Positions 12,499 to 23,517 of a stretch of DNA of 64,000 nucleotides are shown here, piece after piece. The position numbers were made by a program, and so were the translations under genes. Origin of the DNA: Brassica napus (lineage: Eukaryota > Streptophyta > Magnoliopsida > Brassicales > Brassicaceae). Every line of letters begins with the position of its first letter. Position 1 is the first letter of the stretch. Below the pieces are notes generated by a model. The model made no database searches. It was not told the DNA's origin and was given only the letters and a program-made list of their open reading frames with translations. The stretch lies in contig NC_063452.1 in the NCBI RefSeq assembly GCF_020379485.1, positions 36,107,608 through 36,171,607 of the forward strand, in the 5' to 3' direction.

Positions 12499-12879
12499 AG
12501 TCCTAGGCGAGAGGCACAGGGGAGAGCTTTTTTTGACAAAAACTTAGCACTTACAGCGATTTTAGGTAATTTTCCGTTTTTGTTATTCGAGCTGCGACTC
12601 AATTAGGTTTTTGCCATCTTAGGGTTTTAGAACTAGGAATCTCGCCGACAGCTCTCGTACCCCAGGCACTTGCCTTGTTGTAAACGCTCAAACACAGATT
12701 CGGAATAAGAACTATCTTGCTCTCTTTTTCGATTTCTTATTTTATTATTGTTCTCGTTCCGTGTTCAGATTGCTTGGCGTGTGGTATTAGCAGATATCCG
12801 GGACCTCTGGGAAACTAGGGTTCTCCTACTTTCCTAATTTAAACGGAAATCGACAGTGCGAATATCAGTTCCCACAGTT

Positions 12880-12895
12880 TGGTGCTATAAGGAGG
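12880..12895 (+). other. TatB primer binding site
   Basis: TGGTGCTATAAGGAGG begins a few bases after the LTR. It resembles the intact TatD site (TGGCGCTAGAAGGAGGGG) with two substitutions, so it is probably a decayed tRNA-Asn site. Confidence 0.65.
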
Positions 12896-12946
12896 GGGGT
12901 ACGGATCAATCTAACCTGCAAAAGCCACTCAACGATCAGAAACGAT

Positions 12947-13467
12947 ATGCAAAACTCGACATGCGCGAACGTCATCTTGTTCAAGGGGGGAGCAACGGCC
13001 GATCAGGCCAAACCTTGTAACGATCTCCTTGTTATCGAGCTAACGATTCGTGACATCGATATCGCTAGGGTATTAATCGATACTGGAAGTTCGGTTGATA
13101 TCATCTTCAAAGATACTCTCGAGAAGATGGAGATCAATCCATCCGAAATCGTGGAAAATCTAGCCCATTGTTGGGACTCTCGGGAGAAACCACCATAGCT
13201 TTCGGATCGATTAATCTCTCAGTCAAAGCTGGGACCCTGACGAGAATCACAGAGTTTCTAGTCGTAGACCATCCCGCGTCTTACAACGTTATCATGGGAA
13301 CGCCATGGTTGAATTCCATGCGCGCGATCCCATCAAAGTACCACCTTTGCCTCAAATTTCCAACTCCTAACGGAATCGAGGTAATATGGGGAAATCCGAG
13401 AGTATCGCGGGTGTATTTCGCGGCGGAACAAAAACAAAAAAAGGTCAGACCTCGAAACCTTTCCTAG
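12947..13467 (+). pseudogene. TatB retropepsin (protease)
   Basis: The aspartic protease is visible as RVLIDTGSSVDIIF (about 13066-13107), with the flap and C-terminal part (TEFLVVDHPASYNVIMGTPWL) in a second frame beginning near 13168. One frameshift near 13165-13195 separates the two. Only about 70 bp lie between the 5' LTR and this domain, so gag has been deleted. Confidence 0.8.
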
Positions 13468-13546
13468 AAAGGTGAAGAAAACAGTCTCCGACGAAAACAC
13501 TCAAAGTTAGGATTTAGCGGAACTCTTCTGGCAATCCCGTAAAATC

Positions 13547-15388
13547 GTGGCCCTAGAAGAAAAACGCGAACCAATTTGCGAACCCGTGGTGACGGTATGT
13601 CTCGATGAAGCATTCCCAGAATGGTGTGTAGAGATCGGAGCCAATCTCTGCGAGCCCTTGAGGACAGAACTCATAACTTGTCTGAAAAAGTACCTTAATA
13701 CTTTCGCATGGGCTGCGGAGGATATGCCAGGGATCGACATTAACATAACATGTCACGAACTGAATATCGATCCAACTTTCAAACCAGTCAAACAAAAAAG
13801 ACGTAAGCTAGGACCCGAACGCGCTTCCGCAGTAAACAATGAGGTCGAAAAATTGCTTAAAGTCGGATCGATAACAGAAGTGAGATATCCAGACTGGCTC
13901 GCCAACCCTGTAGTGGTCAAGAAGAAAAACGGAAAGTGGCAAGTCTGCGTGGACTTTACTGACCTTAACAAAGCCTGTCCGAAGGATAGGTTCCCTTCAC
14001 CGCACATTGATCGACTGGTCGAAGCAACGGCGGGAAACGAATCCCGACGATCGCGAGAAGACTGTGTTCATTACTGACTACGGAACTTATTGCTACAAGG
14101 TAATGCCTTTCGGCCTCAAAAACGCCGGTGCAACTTACCAACGACTCGTGAACCGTATGTTCTCTGAACAACTAGGTAAAACGATGGAGGTCTATATCGA
14201 TGACATGCTCGTCAAATCCCTCCGGGAAAGAGATCACGTATCACATCCTGAGGAATGTTTCGCACAACTAAATTCCCATAACATGAAGCTTAACCCGGCA
14301 AAATGCAGATTCGCCAAAGCATCGGGAGAGTTCCTCGATTACCTAGTGACATACCGTGGTATCGAAGCTAATCCGAAACAAATCGATGCATTGATCGAGA
14401 TGGCTTCGCCCAAGAATAGGCGGGAAGTCCAGAGATTGACCGGTAGAGTCGCAGCACTTAACCGATTCATTTCACAGTCAACGGACAAGTGTTTACCTTT
14501 CTATGATATCCTACGAGGAAATAAAAAATTTGAATGGTCGGAAGAGTGCGAAAACGCTTTCCAACAGCTGAAACGATACTTAGCTACTCCTCCAGTCCTC
14601 GCAAAACCCCTGGAAGGAGAACCTTTGTTCTTATACATCGCGGTATCGGCAACGGCTGTGAGCGGCATCCTGATCAGGGAAGAGCGCGGCGGGACGCTGA
14701 ATCCAGGTATCCACTAATGGAAAAATTAGCATGCGCAGTCGTAACATCGGCACGGAAGCTAAGACCATATTTCCAATCCCACACGATCGTCATCCTCACG
14801 ACCTTCCCCCTACGGACAATTTTGCATAGTCCGAGTCAGTCGGGCCGGCTAGCCAAATGGGCAGTCGAGTTGAGCGAGTACGATATCGAATACCGAGCAA
14901 GAACGAGTGCAAAATCCCAAGTACTTGCAGACTTCTTAGTCGAACTACCAATGGGGACCGAGACCAACGAGGAACCAAATTCGACCTGGCTCCTTCACGT
15001 CGACGGATCCTCATGCAAGCAAGGATCGGGCATCGGAATCCGCCTCACGTCTCCGACCGGAGAGATCTTAGAACAGTCGTTCAGGCTGGAATTTCACGCG
15101 TCCAACAACGAGGCCAAGTACGAAGCACTCATCGCTGAGCTGCGTTTAGCTCACGGGTTGAAGATACGCAACATCCACGCCTACTGTGATTCCCAGCTAA
15201 TTGCAAGTCAATATAGCGGAGAATATGAAGCACAGGACGAAAGAATGGACGCGTATCTCAAACTAGTCCAAAATCTAGCCCAAGAATTTGACTGCTTCGC
15301 TCTTACGCGAACCCCCCGTTCCGAAAACGTACAGGCAGATGCTCTCGCGGCCCTGGCGTCAAGTTCTAACCCAAGTCAGAAAGAGTAA
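13547..15388 (+). pseudogene. TatB reverse transcriptase plus dual RNase H
   Basis: RT starts with VVVKKKNGKWQVCVDFTDLN (about 13909-13968) and proceeds to PHIDRLVEATAGNE. About 50 bp that normally encode RT motif A with its first catalytic Asp are then missing, and the frame changes near 14040. The second frame has TYCYKVMPFGLKNAGATYQR and the catalytic YIDDMLVKS (about 14193). A Ty3-type RNase H follows (to about 14955). After another frameshift near 14700 comes the additional RNase H (LHVDGSSCKQGSG ... EALIAELRLAHGL ... YCDSQLI), a Tat hallmark. A stop at 15386 ends the frame. This RT cannot be active. Confidence 0.9.
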
Positions 15389-16722
15389 TTCCGGTCGAAT
15401 TCATCGAACACCCAAGTATCGGACCACCAATCATCGTCAACCTCGTCGGGGATCAAGACGACGAGGTAGAGGAAGTTGCAGTACAGCCGGAACCGGAACA
15501 GTCCGATTACGGCTACGATACCCCATGGCTGCAAACGATTCGAGCCTACATCACCGACGGAAAATTACCTCCCAAAAAATGGGCTGCCCGCAAAATCCAA
15601 ACTCAGGCCGCGCGTTACGTAATGGTCAACGGCGAAATTTACAAATGGAGATTTTCTGGACCACTCATGACGTGTCTGGAAGGAGAGAAGGCGAGAAAAG
15701 TTATGGAGGAAGTTCATTCTGGGTCCTGCGGAAACCATTCCGGTGGAAGGTCACTAGCAGTGAAAATCAAACGCCATGGATACTACTGGCCAACGATGAT
15801 CGGAGATTGTGAGAAATTCACACGAAAATGCGAAGTTCTTTCCTCCATCACGTCACCGTATCCCTTCATGCGTTGGGCCATGGACATCGTCGGACCTCTT
15901 CACAATTCAAAGAAGAAGCGTTTCCTCTTAGTCCTCACCGATTTCTTCTCAAAATGGGTAGAGGCAGACTCATACGCAACTATAAAAGATGTCCAAGTCG
16001 AAAATTTCGTATGGAAAAACATCATCTGTAGACATGGAGTTCCTTACGAGATCGTAACCGATAACGGATCTCAGTTCATCTCCACCCGATTCGAGGCATT
16101 TTGCGAAAAATTGAAGATACGACTAAACAAGTCAACTCCCAGGTATCCGCAATGCAACGGACAAGCCAAGACAATCAATAAGACCATTCTTGATGGACTT
16201 AAGAAACGCCTAGAGGCTAAAAAAGGCAGGTGGGCCGACGAACTCGAGGGAGTCATCTGGTCACATCTCACCACCCCGAGGCGAGCAATGGGAGAAACGC
16301 CTTTCGCTCTCGTATACGGAACGGAATGCATGATTCCCGCAGAAGTCGAGTTCCCCGGTGTTCGAAGAAGATTACTACCCGAACGTGAAGAGCTTAATAA
16401 CGCCATGCTCTTAGACGATCTTGACCTCGTTAACGAGCACCGGGACCGAGCACTCGTTCGAATCCAAAATTACCAACACGCAGCCGCAAAATATTATAAT
16501 TCCAACGTACGGAATCTCAGATTCAAGGAAGGAGAGTTGGTCCTTCGCAAAGTCTTCCAAAACACCGCCGAGCGAAATGCGCGAAAACTTGGAGCAAACT
16601 GGGAAGGACCCTACAAGATCGTAAAAGTCGTTCGACCAGGTTCCTATGAGATAGCCAACACGCAAGGCGTAAAAATTCCGAGAACCTGGAACGCAATGCA
16701 TCTCAAAAAATACTATCACTAA
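15389..16722 (+). pseudogene. TatB integrase
   Basis: After a short acidic linker, the main integrase frame runs 15622-16722. The zinc region is broken: KCE is followed directly by VLSSITSPYPFMRW, so about 40 bp with the last Cys of the HHCC motif are gone. The core keeps Asp in WAMDIVGP and VTDNGSQF, but the Glu of the DDE triad is replaced by Lys (NGQAKTINKT, about 16153-16182). The C-terminal part (GANWEGPYKIVKVVRPGSYE) is intact to a TAA at 16720. With the triad broken, strand transfer should be lost. Confidence 0.9.
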
Positions 16723-17651
16723 ACGAGCCACTTCACAACTCCCGAACTACGAGACGGCTTGATCTCCATAAGGAGTACGTAGGCAGTTTGTCGAAAGACG
16801 AATTCAGCTGTCCCCCCTCACTAAAAAGGGGGAGAAGTGGGTACGTATACTCGTATACTCTGAATATTAAAATATCTGACCACACCCACGATATTTCTGG
16901 AACTTTTTAACCGAGCGAATCATCTTCATCCGCAAATTATATTCGAGTCCTGAAAAAACTCGCAAATAAACCAGTCGTTAGGGAAAAAATCAACCTTCAG
17001 CACTGCGAGACGTCGCAAAAATCCGCCTAAAGAGTTGTTTCCCGACTGACAAAACGAAACCCTCGTCACGAAAAACAATATACGCATTATCATCTCAGCA
17101 AAACACATATTCTTCGCAAAGACCCAAAGCGCAATATCTACCACCAAGTTCGTTGCTGATCACATCGAACTCTTAAACGTCCTAAACAGACATGACCATC
17201 TCACGAAGATGACCCTCGTACATTCGACACAAGGATAATAGCGCTATAAAAGAAATCCAAAATTTTGGTCTAGCACTTCCAGTTGGCTTAAAAATTGTCT
17301 CTGGAGAGATGCTCGATTCGTATCAGACAAGTCGTATAAGCCGAGAACGTATCGCGGACTTTAAATTGGTACGAATCAGGTTAAAATTGCAACAGATAAA
17401 TCGATAGCCGGCTAGTCACCGCATAAATCTTAAAACCGAAAGTAAACCTAGGTCTTGCCCTAAACCCAGCGCACTGGTCTCTAACATCTCAAGGCATGAT
17501 ATCAAAAAGATACTAGATCCTAAAACATGCCTCTGTGTTTATATTCAACGTCTCCAGATATCCCGTGAAATCAGGATCTCGCGGAAAAACTCTCGAAACA
17601 GATCGCGAACAAAGCATTTCACATCGAAAAAGGATATGAGACGACAACTCA
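16723..17651 (+). other. TatB 3' non-coding region
   Basis: This segment links integrase to the antisense ORF. It has strong similarity to TatA 1-890, notably around the conserved TTTTGGTCTAGCACTTCCAG (near 17259). I see no coding potential on either strand. Confidence 0.7.
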
Positions 17652-18619
17652 TTATCTTCCTTCCACACCGTACACTAACTCGCGAAAACGCAAATTGATT
17701 ATCCTTTCATAAAAAAAGCCGCAAAGCGGCAGGGATTCAAATCCACAAACGGCCAGTCCCGAAACATGAAATAAGGCCATATAAGGCCTAAACAGAAACA
17801 CAAAAAAAAAAAAAAATCTCTCGCAAGAGATCATAACCACTACTATCATCTGTAACATATGCCCCCTCTTCATCCGTCGCCGCGTCCAAGCTCGGGGCCG
17901 CGTCGCCTCCATTTTCCCCGACCACAGGATCTTATTCCGTCGATCAGCGACACGAACTGCGAGGCAAGAGAACACTTAGAAATACGAAACGAAGCAAGGC
18001 CAAAAAAAAATGGAAATCCAAGGTGAGGGACGAACCTTTCCGCGGAGCCCCGATTCGAGCCTCCTCGCTGCGAAGATTCCACGTCACCACCTTTGATGAA
18101 CTTCCTCTTCCGGCCCTTAGGCTGAACGACCGGAGCGGCACTGGGAGCACGCAGCACCATGACGATTTCTTTCCTAGCCGGGGGAGGAGGAATGGACTCG
18201 GCGGCCTTCTCTTTGTCCTCGACAAAGATTGGAGTCGTAGATGACCCAGTGGGCTGAACCGAAGCGTCCAGAACACACGGAACGCTTGTATCGACTTAAG
18301 TTCCTACGTTCTGCCGAGCCTGAGCCTCAGCACCATGATCCGGAGTAACGGCCAGAGCAGAAGAGGACGGTAGCTCGGTGTAAGCTCGAACTGGTTCCTT
18401 TTCGGCTTTGCGGCGAGCTAGTTTCTCTCGGAAGGAAAGGTAGCCGGCGACGCAAGCTGGCGCCTTCACGGAGGAAGCCAGAACCAGAGTTTGGGACGTG
18501 GCCTCGCCCATCTCAACGTCGGAACTTCTCTTGTCACCTTGGGAAGAAGACATCTTGAAAGCTAGAGAGGATTTGGGAAGGAAAGGAAGGTGTGAGAGAA
18601 ATGAAAGATGGGGGCTCAC
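17652..18619 (-). pseudogene. TatB antisense ORF remnant
   Basis: This occupies the same place and orientation as the antisense ORFs of TatA and TatC and starts similarly (MSSSQGDKRSSD, 18558 region). The Transposase_28-like central domain is missing. The remainder is low-complexity, Ser/Arg/Lys-rich sequence in shifting frames (18619-18296, 18276-17944, 17975-17652). It is either an internally deleted or a different variant of the same ORF. Confidence 0.5.
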
Positions 18620-18798
18620 TACTTATAGAAGTATGAGCTTAGGATTATTATAATATATATATATAAATTTTCTCGTTGACGTTCCTCCGCGGAATTCTGA
18701 ATGTGAACTTCGTCCAATACGCCTATCTTGCCTAATTCGCCAAACCGCGCGCTAGAATCTCATCGCGATCCATGATTCTAACGAGCTGGGGGGCTAAC

Positions 18799-19719
18799 TG
18801 TTAGGGTCAAAAACGGTTACGACGAAGTTAACATTCGAATGTACGTAAAAAATAAGCAAGAACATTTTTACGAAAAATAAATCTTTGAAAAAGATTTATT
18901 TTTACGAAGAATCTTGCGGAGAAAACACATTCACGAAAAATAGAAGAAAGACTCGACCAAGGTTGCCGCGGAGCAACCAGCGCACAAGTTGGTCGCTACG
19001 TAGCGACCGAGCTCTCGCCGAAGCTTGGTCGCTACGTAGCGACCGAGCGCGAACATGGCTCGGTAGCTACGTAGCGACCAAGCTCTCACCAAAGCTCGGT
19101 CGCTACGTAGCGACCGAGCACATACACGGCTCGGCCGCTACGTAGCGACCGAGCTCTCCTCGTAGGACGGTTTATGCTTGGTTCGCAAGGAAAGATAAAT
19201 GTCAAGTTTCCGCGGATAAATACGAAGTTTTCGAAGATAATTACGAAGATCGGGAAAAATGGAATATCTCCATTTTTAAACTATGACGGCTTAAGGGCAG
19301 ATGAAGAAAAGCGTAAACCGACCTAGGAGCGAGTATATAAGGAGTCCTAGGCAAGAGGCACAGGGGAGAACTTTTTTTGACAAAAACTTAGCACTTAAAG
19401 CGACTTTAGGTAATTTTCCGTTTTTGTTATTCGAGCTACGACTCAATTAGGTTTTTGCCGTCTTAGGGTTTTAGATCTAGGAATCTCGCCGACAACTCTC
19501 GTAGCCCAGGCACTTACCTTGTTGTAAACGCTCAAACACATATTCGGAATAAAAACTATCTTGCTCTCTTTTTCGATTTCTTATTTTATTACTGTTCTGG
19601 TTTCGTGTTCTGATTGCTTGGCGTGTGGTATTAGCAGATATCCGGGACCTCTGGGAAACTATGGTTCTCCTATTTTCTAATTTAAACGGAAATCGACAGT
19701 GAAAATTTTGGTTCCCACA
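18799..19719 (+). repeat. TatB 3' LTR
   Basis: This LTR is 921 bp, from TGTTAGGGTC directly after the polypurine tract (GAGCTGGGGGGCTAAC) to GGTTCCCACA. It has a five-unit palindrome array (18991-19150) and a TATA box at 19334-19342. About 240 bp between array and promoter are absent relative to the 5' LTR. Confidence 0.95.
18991..19150. repeat. Palindrome array in TatB 3' LTR (5 units)
   Basis: Five GGTCGCTACGTAGCGACC-type palindromes recur at about 35-bp spacing, half the number in the 5' LTR of the same element. The copy number has therefore changed since insertion, or during reverse transcription. Confidence 0.9.
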
Positions 19720-20882
19720 ATGAGGACAGAAATTGAGCGTATGCAGCACAGCCTTGAGAAGGAAGCTACGACATCACCATCGATCGACGCCGACAAAGCA
19801 ACATTGATCGATGTCAAGCCACAGACATCCGAAATCCCTGCAGAACCGCAAAGTTTGGCAGAGAAGAAGGATGAATGCGAGATCGCATACATCAACACGA
19901 AGATTAACGACGTCTACAACCCTCTCAACAACAACGTGGACTGATTAAGCACAAAGAATTGATCTGCTACAGCAAGATTTGGACACCATTCGCAAGAAGG
20001 ATCCACAACCAGCCACATCGATCGATATCTACACCATAACATCGATCGACAGCAAGTTCGCAGCCATGGGAGATAGGTTACAATCTTATGAGGATATGCA
20101 CGACCGTTTCACCTCACCTATCATGCGATACTTGGACAGCTTGTCTACGCAGATGATGAAAGTCTAGAAGGATATTGGCAAGCTTCATGATCAACATGAA
20201 TTTCAGGATGAAGGATAGACATCGATCGATAGGTTCCGCAGGGCATCGCTCGACGACAGGAAACCTACAGAACACCTTCCCTATACAGCAGCAGAAGTTG
20301 ATCAGATCACATCAAATCTTTACACTGCTATAGACACCATGGAGGAACAACTTGAGAAGCGGTGTGATGACATCTACTTTCCTTTCGACGTTTGACTCGG
20401 TGGACTAGATAGCCAAGCAGAGTGGCTACAGAAGGAATTCAAAGCCATTCAAAGGCAACTCGCATCTCAACACCAGATATCAGCATGGATCGACAGAGCA
20501 CGCTCCAAATCGATCGACAGTACTGCACCAGCAACGATCGATAGACATATGGTCGCATCGATCGATGCCAAGTCTACATCAGACGACAAGCAGCTGATAC
20601 ACATCAAGATAGAGTCAATGCATGAGGAACTGAACGAGCTATCAGAATACGCCTACGACAAGATAGGATGGCATCAGTTCAGCATTGAAACTCTTCAGGA
20701 GAGGCTACAGAACGTCTCAAATGCAATACAGAAGATGGATGAGAGATGGACCAGAAACGATGAGGCCACAAGAAGTTTCATTGCAGCTTGGTCTAGAATG
20801 TGCAGAGATGAGGTGGATGCTTGTTTCCCAACAAGTAGATGTCTTTCCACCAACTAGCCAAACACCTCCACAGTCAAGCTAA
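19720..20882 (+). pseudogene. AthB reading frame resumed after TatB
   Basis: This is the continuation of the frame broken at 11511. It encodes hydrophilic, coiled-coil-like sequence with repeated SID motifs (TSIDIYTITSIDS, MVASIDAKST). Stops at 19942, 20165 and 20392, with at least one frameshift near 19945, break it. The end near 20857-20882 has no recognised domain. The function is unknown; it is not polymerase-like. Confidence 0.65.
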
Positions 20883-22272
20883 ATGAGTATAACAAACCGC
20901 TGAGTGGGAGGCAACCCACTATTAGGTAATTTTAATTGGTTTTCTTAGTTACTAGTATTTACTTTTGTTTTTATTCTTTCCGATTTATTGCAAGACCCAA
21001 GTAGGATGATGATCACCATATCGACCGTGGACGAGACGTCGACATCGATCGACATGCTGACACCTGCGACGATCGATGCATACCGATGCACATCGATCGA
21101 TTCCCACTCCGGTCAGGTTTATCTTCCTAATTTGGTACATTGAGTACTTATGATTTATTTCCACCATAACTCCGACTGTGTTACACTGGGACAGTGTAAT
21201 TTAAGTCTGGGTGGAAGTTTACTGACATTATTTATTCTGATTCTTATTAAAAGGATTTTAATAAAGTTATACTTAGCTATGAGAAAGGGGCTATGATCTT
21301 ATTATTGATTTATACTTGAATGTCTAACCACTCTTTAGCACCATTTTAGATTTACTGAGTACAGATAGTACTAAAGATGCTAAAGTGGATCAACCTGTCA
21401 ACTATACACACTTGCCTTGATTGTTTGAAGGAACCAAAGCTGACCTCCAACACTAAACCTGTCATAATTGCTTGTCTTGGAGCTTGGTATACAAGGGATC
21501 GGATTCTTCAGACAAGTCTGGAAGGTAACGCCTTGTGTGGATTCATTTATCACTTTTTCTCTCTCTATTTCGACCGTAGAGTAGTTAGTGTTGTAAGAAA
21601 AAAAAAATTCCGAAATTTATTATTTAAATAGGACTTAGGATTTAGTTAGGAGGAATCTGAACAGGACTTGGTGGCTAAAACCATTAAGGCTTGATTCATA
21701 AAGATTCCAATAAAAAGAATTCGAACGGGACTTGGAGGCGGCAATCTTCAAGGCTCGCTTCACAAAGAATTCTTGGATATAGGTCAAAAAGAAGTGAACA
21801 GGGCTTGGTGGCAACCACCATTAAGTCTTGATTCATGGAAGCCTGTCCAATCTTGGTCACTAATCTTGCAATAAAAGCAGACTTTGACTCAAGAGAGAAA
21901 TTAAAGAGAGAGAAATTAGGAACTAACTTTTACCTGCAGTTCCAGATACTTGTCTGAAAATCCTTGCATCCTGTGATCGATACTCCCAAGGTAAAGCCTT
22001 CACTTTTTTATTTATGCTAAGAAATGAGGTTAGTAGAGGGGAATGTCAGACAGGATTTGCTGAGTTGTTGACTAGTTGAATTTGGTTGCTAAGCTAGGAT
22101 ATTGCATAATATGCTTTTGTGATTATGACTTTTTAGATGTGGATTGCACTATTGTAGAGGTGATGATTTCTATGTTTTAAATTTGTGAGTCCCTGCTGTT
22201 TTCAAACCTCTTTCAGAGAGACTGTCTGTTTGTTTTGCTTGAGGACAAGCAAAAGGGTAAGTCTGGGGGAGT
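20883..22272 (+). other. AthB 3' non-coding region with polypurine tracts
   Basis: No coding sequence is seen. An internal tract (TTTAAGTCTGGGTGGAAG, about 21202-21219) and the terminal tract (GTAAGTCTGGGGGAG, about 22258-22272) frame the region, as in other Athila elements. Three imperfect direct repeats of a GGACTTGG(T/A)GGC motif occur around 21655-21820. Confidence 0.7.
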
Positions 22273-23517
22273 TGATATACCATGGATTTGATCCATTTTC
22301 ATCCATGGTATATAAGAGTTTTACTATCTATATATTATATATTCTATCCTATTAGGTATGTTTTCAGGTTCAAGAGTATCTTGGAGTAAAGTGATGATTA
22401 TGGAGCATTTAGGAGCTTAAAAGAGATTTCATCCCAGCTGGCATTAGAGGTCGGTATGCAAACGAAGCAATCGATCGATGCACACCTAGTGCCATCGATC
22501 GATACAGAAGAAAAGCCTCGACGATTGAAGATTATGATTGATCGATGTACATCTTGTACCATCGATTGATGTCGAGACGCGGAACGCGCGACTTGGTTCC
22601 AGCCGACTTTAAACCCAAGGCTTCACCAAATTATAAGATTACCCTGACGAGTTTTTAACCTAATAGTTATATACTTGCCTAAGTGTTAGGAGGCAAAGAG
22701 AGCTTTTACCATCATCGTATTCTTACTTTCAGCAAGAGAGAGAGAGAGTTTTAGGAGAGAAGATCATAGAGAGATTTGTGATTGGAACTCCATTGATTCA
22801 TCTATTCTATTCTATGCAGTTTTTAATTATATTTTGTGTCATGAATTGCTTAGCTATGTCTGAGTAGTTTACTTGTTAAATTCAGGGTTCAAATAGGTTA
22901 GAGGGATTAGCCCCAACTATAGAATTGCTTAGTTGTGATATTCGTTGATTGATTGTTCTTAATGCTTGTTCTAGCCTTGCTAACTAGAATATTGAACCTA
23001 GGAATTTGCATGTGTCAAGCATCCTTGATCATCATGTCCTGAATCTAATATGTCATGCTAGGACAGCTAGAGAGAGCTAACCGCTGATCTAGGAGACTAG
23101 TGAGCATTATCAACCTGCGCCTAGGGCTTAACTAGAAGCTATCGATCGATATCACCATCTGACAATCGATCGATATTGTGAAAGGTGTATCGATCGATAT
23201 CCCTATAGGATCATCGATTGACACTTTCTTGTGATCAAAAGACGACAGTTGAGATCCAAGATCTAGTTAGTTAACCAGTGAAACATTGCCATCGCTGATC
23301 ACTGTGATTAAGGAGTTGAGCTCTAATATATCATGCATGACACTGTTAGGCATCTATAGGATTATAATCTCCAACACCTGAATAGAAACCCTGCATCTAA
23401 TACCTTCCAATAAAGTTACACCCCCAATCATCTTGTTAGTAGAGCAATAGACTTGCTCAATTAGGATTGCTATTTACTTTTAAACCCATAAAACAACAAA
23501 CACCTAGAATTAATAAC
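22273..23517 (+). repeat. AthB 3' LTR, truncated
   Basis: It starts TGATATACCATGGATTTGA and matches the 5' LTR closely until TAGAATTAATAAC at 23517. The sequence then diverges abruptly, and the equivalent of 7655-7768 is absent. This is a deletion or recombination breakpoint. Confidence 0.9.

Larger units (their letters stand above)
11512..12876 (+). repeat. TatB 5' LTR
   Basis: This LTR is 1365 bp from TGTTGGGGTC to TTCCCACA, with a ten-unit palindrome array and a TATA box at 12490. It is longer than its 3' partner because the partner has fewer array units and lacks about 240 bp (equivalent to 12060-12310 here). Confidence 0.95.
11512..19719 (+). mobile_element. TatB: near-complete Tat-lineage LTR retrotransposon nested in AthB
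   Basis: TatB is 8208 bp with TG...CA LTRs (11512-12876, 18799-19719), a primer site, a pol region with protease, RT, two RNase H domains and integrase, an antisense ORF region, and a polypurine tract. A perfect 5-bp target duplication, ATGAG, flanks it (11507-11511 and 19720-19724). The AthB frame resumes in register after one copy of the duplication. The second, archaeal-type RNase H places it in the Tat lineage. It lacks gag and carries inactivating lesions, so it is not autonomous. Confidence 0.95.
6387..23517 (+). mobile_element. AthB: Athila-like, probably non-autonomous gypsy element, interrupted by TatB
   Basis: The order is 5' LTR (6387-7768), tRNA-Asp primer site (7773-7790), gag (7883-8926), gag C-terminus plus protease (9056-11511), the TatB insertion (11512-19719), the continued reading frame (19720-20882), a non-coding 3' region, polypurine tract (about 22258-22272) and a truncated 3' LTR (22273-23517). 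Without TatB the element is about 8.9 kb. No reverse transcriptase, RNase H or integrase is present: the frame passes from protease straight into repetitive, acidic sequence. It would therefore depend on enzymes from another Athila. The last 114 bp of the 3' LTR are missing, so its own target duplication (5' flank CTTGT) cannot be checked. Confidence 0.85.
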
